Positions 54,036 through 62,507 of a DNA stretch of 64,000 nt are shown here, piece by piece (position 1 is the first letter of the stretch; every line of letters begins with the position of its first letter). The stretch lies in assembly GCA_937920345.1 (NCBI GenBank), contig CALGVA010000018.1:23974-87973 (forward strand), given 5' to 3'. The notes beneath the pieces are model-generated. The model searched no databases and was not told the DNA's origin. It worked only from the letters and a program-made list of their open reading frames with translations. The translations under genes and the position numbers were made by a program. This DNA is from an uncultured Lachnospiraceae bacterium (GTDB taxonomy: Bacteria > Bacillota > Clostridia > Lachnospirales > Lachnospiraceae).

Positions 54036-56360
54036 ATGTTTAGAGATGATTTTGTATGGGGTGTTGCAAGCAGCGCCTACCAGATAGAGGGCAGAGATCC
54101 GCAGGACGGAGCGGGAAAGATGATCTGGGATACGTTTACGGAAGAAGGGCGTATTCTGGACGGGAAGGATGCGTCTACGGCCTGTGATCACATCCATCGC
54201 TATCGGGAGGACTATCAGCTCATGCGTCTGCTGGGCGTGAAGGCATATCGGTTCTCTGTCAGCTGGAGCAGGATTATGCCGGAAGGGACAGGCAGAGTCA
54301 ACGAGAAAGCAATTACATTGTACAGGGATATGATCATGACGATGCGGGAGAACGGTATTACCCCGTATCTGACCATGTATCATTGGGAGCTTCCGCAGAC
54401 ACTGCAGGATCGCGGCGGATGGCTGAATGAAGAGATCATTGAGTGGTTCGGTGAGTACGCAAGAGTGATCGCGGAGAATTTCTCTGACCTGTGTGAGTAT
54501 TTTATCACCCTGAACGAGCCGGAATGTTTCGTCGGCCTCGGGCATTTAAGCGGGGTACATGCGCCAGGCATGAAACTGCATTACCGTGAAACTTTTCAGA
54601 TCGCACATAACGCATTACGGGCACATGGGCAGGCGGTGATCAATCTCAGAAAATATGCGAAGCGGCCGGTTAAGATCGGATATGCGCCGACCTGCGGCAT
54701 GGCATATCCGGCGAGCAACAGACCGGAAGATATTGAGGCTGCAAGAAAGGTACTGTTTTCTTTCTATAATCCGATGGATAACTGGACGTGGAATGTGGCA
54801 TGGTTCAACGATCCTGTATTCCTGGGGAAATATCCGCAGCACGGATTGGAACAGTTCAGAGAATATCTGCCTGAAATCACGGAGGCGGATATGGCGCTGA
54901 TCGCCCAGCCGCTTGATTTTATGGGGCAGAACATTTATAACGGTTATATAGTGCGTGCAGGCGCGGATGGTGAGCCGGAGTTTGCCGGCAGAGCGGCGGG
55001 CTATCCTAAGACGGCGGCTGGCTGGCCTGTGACACCGGAGTGTCTGTACTGGGGTGTGAAATTCCTGTATGAGAGGTATCATATGCCCTTATATATCACG
55101 GAAAACGGCATGTCCTGCCACGATATCATATCCCGTGACGGACAGGTACACGATCCCAACAGGATTACTTTTCTGGATCAATATCTGTCAGCCCTGCAGT
55201 GCGCAAGCGACGAGGGAGCGGATGTAAGAGGATATTTCCTGTGGACATTTTTAGACAATTTCGAGTGGGATAAAGGCTATACGGAGCGATTTGGTATTGT
55301 ATATGTGGACTTTAAGACACAGAAGCGTATCGTAAAAGATTCTGCTTACTGGTATCAGAAAATTATGGAGGAAAATGGTAAAATGTTATCAATCAATCAA
55401 CCCGCGAAACCGGTTCTGTTTCTGAATCCTGTCTTCAAGCAGATGATCTGGGGAGGCGACCGTCTGGGTAAAGACTGGCCATATGAGATCCCCGGTAGTG
55501 ATACAGGGGAATGCTGGGCAGTCAGCGCGCATCCGAATGGAGACTGCACCGTCAGGGAAGGAATTTATGAGGGCAAAACGCTGTCACAGTTATGGGAGGA
55601 GCATCCGGAACTGTTCGGCAGCACGGGACTGGACAGATTCCCGCTTCTGGTGAAAATCATCGATGCGAAGACGGATTTAAGCATTCAGGTGCATCCGGAC
55701 GATTCATACGCCAAAGTGAACGAGAACGGTTCCTTAGGAAAAACGGAGTGCTGGTATGTGCTGGACTGTGATGAGGATTCCAGTCTTGTCATCGGACACA
55801 ATGCAGGCAGTAAGGAAGAACTTGCCGATATGATACATAATGGTAAATGGGACGGACTGATCAGAGAGATTCCCGTAAAGAAAGGGGATTTCATACAGAT
55901 TGATCCCGGAACCGTACATGCGATCAAGGGCGGGCTGATGATCCTGGAGACACAGCAGAACAGCGATATTACTTATCGTGTATACGATTACGGAAGGCTG
56001 ACGAACGGCAAGCCGAGAGAACTGCATATTGACAAGAGCATTGATGTGATTACCGTGCCGGCGAAACCTGTGGAACAAAGTGTAATACCGGTCGGAAATC
56101 TGCCGGCGGGGCAGATGAACCTGTTGATCTCCTGCGACTATTATAAGGTGTGGAAGCTGGATGTGACAGAGGCTGTCACAGTTGAGCAGATATATCCGTT
56201 CCTGATCATGAGCGTGATTGAGGGCGATGGACTGATCAACGGGCAGATGATACGCAAAGGGGATCATTTTATTCTGCCGGACGGTTACGGGGAGGTAAAA
56301 CTGCAGGGGAACATGCAGTTGATCATCTCGACGATATCGGATTCTATGGCCGGGATCTGA
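54036..56360 (+). CDS. GH1 beta-glucosidase fused to class I mannose-6-phosphate isomerase
   Basis: 774 residues in one open frame. Residues 1-449 are a GH1 glycosidase with acid/base E161 (TLNEP) and nucleophile E356 (ITENG). FLWTFLDNFEWDKGY is the C-terminal motif of non-phospho beta-glucosidases, not phospho-beta-glucosidases. Residues 450-774 are a ManA-type isomerase with zinc ligands in SIQVHPDD, KTECWYVLD and DPGTVHAIKGG. An internal ribosome site (GGAGG) precedes M450, so the ManA part may also be made alone. The fusion would couple glycoside cleavage to sugar-phosphate interconversion. Unusual; I know of no common family with this order. Confidence 0.9.
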   Translation: MFRDDFVWGVASSAYQIEGRDPQDGAGKMIWDTFTEEGRILDGKDASTACDHIHRYREDYQLMRLLGVKAYRFSVSWSRIMPEGTGRVNEKAITLYRDMIMTMRENGITPYLTMYHWELPQTLQDRGGWLNEEIIEWFGEYARVIAENFSDLCEYFITLNEPECFVGLGHLSGVHAPGMKLHYRETFQIAHNALRAHGQAVINLRKYAKRPVKIGYAPTCGMAYPASNRPEDIEAARKVLFSFYNPMDNWTWNVAWFNDPVFLGKYPQHGLEQFREYLPEITEADMALIAQPLDFMGQNIYNGYIVRAGADGEPEFAGRAAGYPKTAAGWPVTPECLYWGVKFLYERYHMPLYITENGMSCHDIISRDGQVHDPNRITFLDQYLSALQCASDEGADVRGYFLWTFLDNFEWDKGYTERFGIVYVDFKTQKRIVKDSAYWYQKIMEENGKMLSINQPAKPVLFLNPVFKQMIWGGDRLGKDWPYEIPGSDTGECWAVSAHPNGDCTVREGIYEGKTLSQLWEEHPELFGSTGLDRFPLLVKIIDAKTDLSIQVHPDDSYAKVNENGSLGKTECWYVLDCDEDSSLVIGHNAGSKEELADMIHNGKWDGLIREIPVKKGDFIQIDPGTVHAIKGGLMILETQQNSDITYRVYDYGRLTNGKPRELHIDKSIDVITVPAKPVEQSVIPVGNLPAGQMNLLISCDYYKVWKLDVTEAVTVEQIYPFLIMSVIEGDGLINGQMIRKGDHFILPDGYGEVKLQGNMQLIISTISDSMAGI
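55367..55385 (+). promoter_or_regulatory. internal ribosome site before the ManA domain
   Basis: GGAGG (55367-55371) lies 11 bases before an in-frame ATG (55383-55385) that is residue 450, exactly where the ManA homology begins. It looks like a retained start of a once separate manA gene after loss of the GH1 stop codon. Confidence 0.5.
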
Positions 56361-56456
56361 ATGACGTGATTTGGGGTATCGGTTGACTTTTGCTCACGGG
56401 ATTGATATGATTAATTATATAATTAGAAGCGTGATACATAACAGGGGAAGAGCGCT

Positions 56457-58388
56457 ATGGGGAAAAGCATCAGTCTTGATATTGCGGCACTGGTTTTACT
56501 GACTATACTTTTGGCTTCATGTATAATCCGCAAGATGACGAAGGACTTATCAAACCGAATATTTCTGATCATTATAGTATGTGCAATTGCCGCGGCGTTA
56601 TTTGATATCGCCGCGGTTACGATGGATAATGTGCAGAGTGACCAGGAATCCTGGCTGTATACCATGCATGCGGGATACTTGATTACGCATTTTTTAAGTG
56701 CGCCGCTGCACCTGTTGTTTGTCATCAGTCTTACAGATACATGGAATAAACTCCGGAAAAATATCGGACTGCAGATACTGCTTATTATGCCGCTTGTTAT
56801 TATGATGGTCATGTTTGTGGTCAACGCGAACAACGGGATTCTTTTTTCGGTGGATCACGGTTATACAAGAGGTCCGCTGTTTAGCATAATGTATGTGATG
56901 ACGATTCTGTATGTGTCTTATGATATTGTCTATATTATCCGCTATCGCAGACTGTTCAATTACGGTAAGATTCTGGCGATCAGCGCGGTCATTCCGATCA
57001 GTATGGTGGCTATGCTGATACAGCTGCTAGTGCCGACGGCGCTGGTGGAAATGTTCGGCGGGGCAGTCAGCCTGCTGATCGTCAGTATTGGTATCCAGAG
57101 ACCGGAGGATTATATCGATTCTTTTACGCTGCTCATGAAACACAGTGCTTATGCGAACGACATGAAGCGGGCGTTTTATAATGATAAGCATATGAAAATT
57201 ATTATGCTGAATATCGGTAATTTTCGCACGATACAATCTATGATGGGATTTGATTCCGCTACGCTGGTGCTTAAGAATGTGGCGGACAGGATACGGGATG
57301 TCAACAGAAAGATGCACGGGTATGCCGATTTGTATTATCTTGATAACGGCAGGTTCCGTATGGTTTTCTACGGCAAAAATATTGATAATGCAGAGCCTGT
57401 GGCAGAGGCGCTGAACCGTGAGTTGAAAGAAAAGAAAAACTATAACGGACTGGATATTGATCTGACACCGTTTATTGTACTGGCCAGATGTCCGGAAGAA
57501 ATTGTGGATTTTAAGATGCTTATGATCTTCGGTGCTGATTTCCATGAAAAGAACCACTATACGGGACAAGTTATGAAGGCAGGGGAACTGTATGATAAGA
57601 ATCAGCTCACCATACAGAATAATATTGACGCAATCATAGACCGGGCGCTGGAAGAGGGAAGTTTTCAAGTGTATTATCAGCCGATTTACTCCATTCCACA
57701 CGGTAAATTTATTTCCGCGGAGGCGTTGATCAGGCTGTTTGATTCCCAGTATGGTTTTATATCTCCGGAGCTTTTGATTACTGCCGCGGAGCGTAACGGC
57801 GCTATTCACAGGATCGGAGCATATGTATTTGAGCAGGTATGCCAGTTCATTGCAAGCGATGAATTCAGACGGCTCGGACTGGACTATATTGAGGTCAATC
57901 TGTCAGTCGCACAGTGCATGAACAGTGATCTGCCGGAAACACTGTTTGCAATTATGGAGAAGTACCATGTTCCGTCTGATAAGATCAATCTGGAGATCAC
58001 AGAGACGGCGGCAGCTTATGCGCAAAGAGTTCTGGCGGAGAATCTGGATAAACTTACGAAGGCAGGAATCAGTTTCTCGCTGGATGACTACGGAACGGGA
58101 TATTCCAACATGAAGCGCGTGATTCAGATGCCCCTTAAGATCATTAAGCTGGACAAATCCTTTGTGGATGAGAACAATAATCCTAAAATGTGGATATTCC
58201 TGGAGAATACGGTTAAGATGATCAAGGATATGAACATGGAAATCGTGGTTGAAGGGGTGGAAACACAGGAAATGCTGGATGCGTTTTCAAGACTGCAATG
58301 CGATTTCATTCAAGGCTATTTCTTCTCGAAACCGATTCCGAGGAAGGACTTTGTGGCATTTATAGCGCAGGCTAACAGTGCGTCTTGA
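56457..58388 (+). CDS. membrane-bound GGDEF (degenerate)-EAL protein, probable c-di-GMP phosphodiesterase
   Basis: 643 residues. Seven hydrophobic segments (about 5-215) resemble the 7TM sensor of histidine kinases. The GGDEF fold (about 235-390) has NGRF at the active loop, so it is inactive as cyclase. EAL is at 422-424 (SAEALIRLFD), with LEITET, LDDYGTGYSN, KLDKSFVDE and VEGVET intact, so it should hydrolyse c-di-GMP. It starts 96 bases after the GH1-ManA gene and is followed by a second EAL gene, suggesting local duplication of c-di-GMP turnover genes. Confidence 0.88.
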   Translation: MGKSISLDIAALVLLTILLASCIIRKMTKDLSNRIFLIIIVCAIAAALFDIAAVTMDNVQSDQESWLYTMHAGYLITHFLSAPLHLLFVISLTDTWNKLRKNIGLQILLIMPLVIMMVMFVVNANNGILFSVDHGYTRGPLFSIMYVMTILYVSYDIVYIIRYRRLFNYGKILAISAVIPISMVAMLIQLLVPTALVEMFGGAVSLLIVSIGIQRPEDYIDSFTLLMKHSAYANDMKRAFYNDKHMKIIMLNIGNFRTIQSMMGFDSATLVLKNVADRIRDVNRKMHGYADLYYLDNGRFRMVFYGKNIDNAEPVAEALNRELKEKKNYNGLDIDLTPFIVLARCPEEIVDFKMLMIFGADFHEKNHYTGQVMKAGELYDKNQLTIQNNIDAIIDRALEEGSFQVYYQPIYSIPHGKFISAEALIRLFDSQYGFISPELLITAAERNGAIHRIGAYVFEQVCQFIASDEFRRLGLDYIEVNLSVAQCMNSDLPETLFAIMEKYHVPSDKINLEITETAAAYAQRVLAENLDKLTKAGISFSLDDYGTGYSNMKRVIQMPLKIIKLDKSFVDENNNPKMWIFLENTVKMIKDMNMEIVVEGVETQEMLDAFSRLQCDFIQGYFFSKPIPRKDFVAFIAQANSAS

Positions 58389-58528
58389 AGCATGTAATAC
58401 ATGAAGGATACACCTCCTGATCTTGAAGAGGATGCCTGGGATCTGGAAAACAGCATGAGAGAAAATTCTTTCTTTGTCTGAGAAGGCATGGCATGTGCGG
58501 TCAGGCAATGCGGAAGCGGGGGAACATA

Positions 58529-60196
58529 ATGGGAGAACAGGGATTTTGGCATGAGAATGAGAGCTATATCGATACGATAATGAATAAGATAAACAGGCTG
58601 GCGGAGGACACCTATATCTATGTGCTGCAGTTAGAGCAGGAAAAAGCATGGTTTTCCGAGACGGCAAAAGCCTATTTCGGGATTCGGGATACATATGTGG
58701 CAGATCACTATGAAGTCATGCAGGAATTAATTCATCCGAATGATCTATGGGAATATGAAGATATAATTCCGCAAAGAAAACTGGGAGAGAAGCTGGACTG
58801 GGAATTGTGTGTGCGCATGAAAGGTGCATCCGGAGAATATCATATGTTCAGCGTCCATACGGATATTGTGACCGACGAGAAGACCGGGGAAGGATATCTG
58901 CTTGTTTTGCTGCATAATGAAAATGTCCTGCCGAGGATAGATGCTTTGACGGATCTGTATTCCCAGGCAAGATATGCGGCGGATCTTGATGCGGCAATCG
59001 CAAGGCGGGATCCCTTTGCCGTGCTGATGGTGAAACTGGAGCGGTTTAATAATCTCAATATTATATACGGCAATGAATTTACGAATCAGATTCTCAAAGA
59101 AACGGCGCTGCAGTTTATATACATGATGGATGAGAACAGTGCCGTCTACCGGCTGGACGGACCGAAATTCGGATTTATCCTGAAAAAATGCGACAGAGAG
59201 AAGCTGCTTGCCTTTGAGCAGGAGCTTCGGGATAAACTGGCACTGGGTATCTGTGTCGATAATCGGCAGATCCCGATAAAAATATGTGCGGGCGGGATTT
59301 TAATTGACCGGTATGAGGGTAAGGTGGATGCCATCAGCTCTAAAGCGGCCTATGCGCTTGGGCATTCGGAGATGGAACATCAGGGCAGGCTGATCATTTT
59401 TAATGATGAAGTGTGTGTTGCAAAGAACGTGGATCTGGACCTGATGAAAGTGATCCATCAGTCTGTCAGGGACGGGTGCGAAGGGTTTTATGTAGAATAT
59501 CAGCCGATTGTTGTTTCCGGATCAGGGCGCATTATTGGCGCGGAAGCTCTGGTCAGATGGCGCAGGGAGCCTTATGGAACCGTTCCGCCAGGCATGTTCA
59601 TTGAATGGATGGAAACCGATCCGGCAATGTATGAACTCGGCAATTATGTGCTGCGGACGGCTTTGCGGGAGACTGTGGAACTGCTGTCGATTCTGCCGGA
59701 ATTTGTGCTGAATGTTAATATCTCGGCGAGACAGATGGAGCGGGAGGAGTTCCGGGAAGAGGTGCTGCGCATTTTGGAACAGACGGCATTTCCGGCCGAT
59801 CATTTGTGTCTGGAACTGACGGAACGCTGCAGAGACATGCCGCTTGATATGATCAAGCGGGAAGTAGAATTTTTCCAGGGGCATGGGATTCGTATGGCAA
59901 TGGATGATTACGGGACAGGCAGCGCTTCTTCCGGAATCGTACTGTATGCGCCGATGGACGAGATCAAGCTGGACATGAGTTTCATCCGGGGCATCACCGA
60001 GGATATCAAGAAACAGGCTATGGTCAGGTCGATTGTGGAGTTTGCCAACAGCTGCGGCATGAGTACCTGCCTGGAAGGTGTGGAGACAGAAGAATTACAG
60101 AATTATCTGCGGCTTTATCAGGCAACGTGGTTTCAGGGATATTACTATTCGAAACCGCTTGAGATTCGAAAATTGCGGGAACTGGTACAGGCATAG
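58529..60196 (+). CDS. PAS-GGDEF (degenerate)-EAL protein, probable c-di-GMP phosphodiesterase
   Basis: 555 residues from ATG 58529 (GGGGG upstream); an upstream ATG at 58493 would add 12 residues without a ribosome site. A PAS-like domain (about 15-130), a GGDEF fold (about 135-290) with DGPKFG in place of GGDEF, and an EAL domain (about 315-550): EAL at 339-341, NVNISARQ, LELTERC, MDDYGTG, KLDMSF and LEGVET. Hydrolysis of c-di-GMP is expected. No membrane segments, so cytoplasmic, unlike its neighbour. Ends with a short hairpin terminator at 60311. Confidence 0.88.
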   Translation: MGEQGFWHENESYIDTIMNKINRLAEDTYIYVLQLEQEKAWFSETAKAYFGIRDTYVADHYEVMQELIHPNDLWEYEDIIPQRKLGEKLDWELCVRMKGASGEYHMFSVHTDIVTDEKTGEGYLLVLLHNENVLPRIDALTDLYSQARYAADLDAAIARRDPFAVLMVKLERFNNLNIIYGNEFTNQILKETALQFIYMMDENSAVYRLDGPKFGFILKKCDREKLLAFEQELRDKLALGICVDNRQIPIKICAGGILIDRYEGKVDAISSKAAYALGHSEMEHQGRLIIFNDEVCVAKNVDLDLMKVIHQSVRDGCEGFYVEYQPIVVSGSGRIIGAEALVRWRREPYGTVPPGMFIEWMETDPAMYELGNYVLRTALRETVELLSILPEFVLNVNISARQMEREEFREEVLRILEQTAFPADHLCLELTERCRDMPLDMIKREVEFFQGHGIRMAMDDYGTGSASSGIVLYAPMDEIKLDMSFIRGITEDIKKQAMVRSIVEFANSCGMSTCLEGVETEELQNYLRLYQATWFQGYYYSKPLEIRKLRELVQA

Positions 60197-60310
60197 AGAA
60201 AGCAGGATGAGCCGGTTGCCGGCTGCTTTATATGAAAATATTATGGGGTGCTTACAGATACATTCATGTAGGTATCCCGATTTTTATGTTATCGGAAATC
60301 CCTTGGCGAA

Positions 60311-60332
60311 ATTGAGAAAAACTCAATTTTTT
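60311..60332 (+). terminator. short terminator after the EAL gene
   Basis: ATTGAG (60311-60316) pairs with CTCAAT (60322-60327) around an A5 loop, followed by a T run to 60332. Confidence 0.6.
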
Positions 60333-60359
60333 GTAACCTTTTCGATATGCGGGTTGTAT
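60332..60359 (+). promoter_or_regulatory. candidate ECF-type autoregulatory promoter
   Basis: TGTAAC (60332-60337), a 16-base spacer and TTGTAT (60354-60359) in front of the ECF sigma gene. AAC-type -35 boxes are typical for ECF factors, which usually activate their own operon. Moderate support. Confidence 0.4.
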
Positions 60360-60401
60360 TATTAGTGAAGGACCTTCAAGTAACCGGCAAAAGGAGCACT
60401 C

Positions 60402-60884
60402 ATGAGATACGCAATGCAGGAACTGTTTGAAAAATATCAGGACAATCTTTACATAATTGCTTTTAACGTATGTAAGAATGCGGAAGACGCGAAAGACGTT
60501 GTACAGGATACTTTCATACAGTACTATTCACTAAAAAAAGAATTTGAAAGCGAGCAGCATATTCGCGCATGGCTGATTCGGGTAGCGATTAATAAAGCAA
60601 AAAATATGAATCATACATTCTGGCGGAGAAATAAAGTGCCTCTGGAAGATTATATGAAGACGCTGGTGTTTCAGACACCGGAATCGGAAGAACTGTTTGA
60701 AACAGTTATGAATCTGCCGGAGAAATACCGCATCGTGATTCATCTGTTCTATTACGAAGACTACAGTGTACGTGAAATTGCAGGTATTTTGAAATTATCA
60801 GAAAGTAACGTCAAGGTGCGGCTGTCGCGCGGACGTATGCTGCTCAGGGAACAATTACAGGAGGGATGGGAAAATGACAAATAA
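60402..60884 (+). CDS. ECF RNA polymerase sigma factor
   Basis: 160 residues with sigma-70 regions 2 and 4 only. Region 2 (about 8-70) contains NAEDAKDVVQDTFIQYY; region 4 (about 100-150) has LPEKYRIVIHLFYYEDYSVREIAGIL and the SNVKVRLSRGR recognition helix. AAAGGAG precedes the ATG. The next gene overlaps by 11 bases and encodes a likely membrane anti-sigma. The signal sensed is unknown; cell-envelope stress is common for the class. Confidence 0.92.
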   Translation: MRYAMQELFEKYQDNLYIIAFNVCKNAEDAKDVVQDTFIQYYSLKKEFESEQHIRAWLIRVAINKAKNMNHTFWRRNKVPLEDYMKTLVFQTPESEELFETVMNLPEKYRIVIHLFYYEDYSVREIAGILKLSESNVKVRLSRGRMLLREQLQEGWENDK

Positions 60885-61485
60885 AGAAAAATATAAACAG
60901 GCATTTTCAGTATTGCATTCCCCCGGCGAAATGGCTACGGAGGTGGAAAATATGGTTAATCGTAAGAAGAGCAGAAGTTTTAGAGGCGCGGCAGCAGCTG
61001 TGATTGCCTGTCTGCTGATTGCAGGCGGGAGCGGCATTGTATATGCGGCGGACATCGGAGGTATACAGCGAACGATTCAAGTATGGATTGAAGGAGACCG
61101 GACGGATGCAACGTTTGAGTATAATGCAGACGGAACTTACAGTATGTCATATCAGACAGCGGAGGGCGATGAAAAAGAACGGGGCGGCGGAGGCGTTGCC
61201 TATGAACGTGACGGAAGCGAGAGACCTTTGACAGAAGACGAACTGCTGGAAGAGTTAAACAGGCCTGAGGTGGAATACAAGGAAGACGGTACGGTCTGGG
61301 TATATTATTATGATCAGAAAATAGATATAACAGACCGGTTTCAGGATGGTGTGTGTTATGTGAAGGTTTCAAACGGAGATGAGACACTGTATATGACAGT
61401 TCAATATCAAAACGGCTGGAGTGCGAGTCCGCATAAGTATGTAGAACCTGCGAAGCGTTTGTCAGAAGAGGATCATGAGGAATAG
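60874..61485 (+). CDS. probable membrane anti-sigma factor
   Basis: 203 residues. A short cytoplasmic part (about 1-35) ending in RKKSRSF is followed by one membrane helix (about 38-58) and an acidic external domain rich in Glu, Tyr and Gly. Overlap with the ECF gene by 11 bases and this topology are the typical anti-sigma arrangement; the N-terminal part is short for a ZAS domain and lacks the His-Cys motif, so binding mode may differ. AGGAGGG precedes the ATG. Confidence 0.7.
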   Translation: MTNKEKYKQAFSVLHSPGEMATEVENMVNRKKSRSFRGAAAAVIACLLIAGGSGIVYAADIGGIQRTIQVWIEGDRTDATFEYNADGTYSMSYQTAEGDEKERGGGGVAYERDGSERPLTEDELLEELNRPEVEYKEDGTVWVYYYDQKIDITDRFQDGVCYVKVSNGDETLYMTVQYQNGWSASPHKYVEPAKRLSEEDHEE

Positions 61486-61517
61486 AATACTTTATATGAA
61501 GATTGAATTTTGAATTA

Positions 61518-61555
61518 CAAGAAAGCATCAGTCAACACGGGCTGATGCTTTCTTG
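61518..61555 (+). terminator. strong terminator after the ECF operon
   Basis: CAAGAAAGCATCAG (61518-61531) pairs perfectly with CTGATGCTTTCTTG (61542-61555), a 14-bp stem with a 10-base loop. The stem ends in A/T-rich sequence, allowing action in both directions. Confidence 0.8.
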
Positions 61556-61564
61556 TGGAAAAAT

Positions 61565-61706
61565 CGTAACAGTTCAGCCTTGCACTATTCCGCGAGTAAA
61601 ATCTCTCTGTATGCGATTTTATGAGTTGTGAAAGCGCCAAAATGCGACTTTGGAGCATTTTGTGTGCATCAGGAGTGACGGTGAAGCCGAAGGCTGAACT
61701 GTTACG
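61565..61706. repeat. 142-bp inverted-repeat-bounded element
   Basis: Ends are a perfect 17-bp inverted repeat (CGTAACAGTTCAGCCTT at 61565, its complement at 61690-61706). Inside is a second hairpin, CAAAATGC/GCATTTTG. No coding sequence. A related partial copy is at 39354. Size and ends resemble a MITE-like or structured dispersed repeat; no target-site duplication was established. The rest of the 317-base gap holds the terminator and a promoter. Confidence 0.75.
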
Positions 61707-61755
61707 AAAAATCAGATCAATACGGCAGTTTCAGGATGCGGTTTGAGCGTTTGTA

Positions 61756-61764
61756 TGATATAAT
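61756..61764 (+). promoter_or_regulatory. extended -10 promoter of the lipoprotein gene
   Basis: TGATATAAT is a consensus extended -10; no clear -35 is visible. It lies 39 bases before the lipoprotein ATG, which is preceded by GGGAG. Confidence 0.55.
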
Positions 61765-61802
61765 ATTTATGTTTTATAAATATAAATCAGGGAGACGATA
61801 CA

Positions 61803-62372
61803 ATGCATGGGAAATGGATACCTTCTGTGATCGGTGTATGCGTTCTGCTATCTGCCTGCGGATCAAATGACAGTGGAAAAACTATGATTGGCGTAGCAGA
61901 GACGGCAAAAAAGTACGAAACACTATCCTATGAGCAATTTAAGGAGAGAACGGGAAATGAAGCGGAGTTTTATCATGCAACCCTGTTTAGCGGGGAGATT
62001 CCTGATTCCTCATTGTGTGTGATTTACGGTGGAGAATATGACGAAGATATCGAAGGACCGGTGCTGTCGGATGACGCTATGCCGATTCGTATACAGGGAG
62101 CTCTCGGTGCACTGATGGATGGAGTCGAAGAAGAAATTTCTCTGGCGGCGTTTGCAGAGGCATTGTCTGCGAAGAGGGCTGCAGAAGCGGATTTTGAACT
62201 ATTGGAGGGCGGCGGCACTGCCTACTACGTGGGAGATCAATATGCATACATCGAATTTGACAGCGATCAGAACGGAGAATACGACAGTCGGCTTTTGATT
62301 TCACTGGATGAATCCGCAGGAGAAACTGTCGATCCGGAGAGTATGGCGTGGTTGGAAATGAACGGAGATTAA
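61803..62372 (+). CDS. lipoprotein of unknown function
   Basis: 189 residues. Signal peptide with lipobox LLSAC, lipidated Cys19. The mature part is acidic, with an N-terminal helix (AETAKKYETLSYEQFKERTG) and a C-terminal DSDQNGEYDSRLLISLD stretch that looks like a calcium-type loop. No domain recognised. It has its own extended -10 promoter and lies between the ECF operon and a second lipoprotein. Confidence 0.75.
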   Translation: MHGKWIPSVIGVCVLLSACGSNDSGKTMIGVAETAKKYETLSYEQFKERTGNEAEFYHATLFSGEIPDSSLCVIYGGEYDEDIEGPVLSDDAMPIRIQGALGALMDGVEEEISLAAFAEALSAKRAAEADFELLEGGGTAYYVGDQYAYIEFDSDQNGEYDSRLLISLDESAGETVDPESMAWLEMNGD

Positions 62373-62507
62373 GTTTTCCGAACTGTTTTTGTATTAGGAT
62401 TGATGGTAAAATAGATGCAGTCTGCAAGGAATGACAACTTATGATATAAAATAAGACTCCGTTCAAACTGTGCAGGCGGATTATATAAAGAGACGAGGTA
62501 TAAAAAC

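Noticed and set aside
55330..55400. Frameshift joining GH1 and manA
   Set aside because: The frame is continuous with no overlap of frames; a lost stop codon is possible but a frameshift is not needed.
61565..61706. Complete insertion sequence
   Set aside because: Inverted ends are clear but the interior is only about 108 bases and encodes no transposase.
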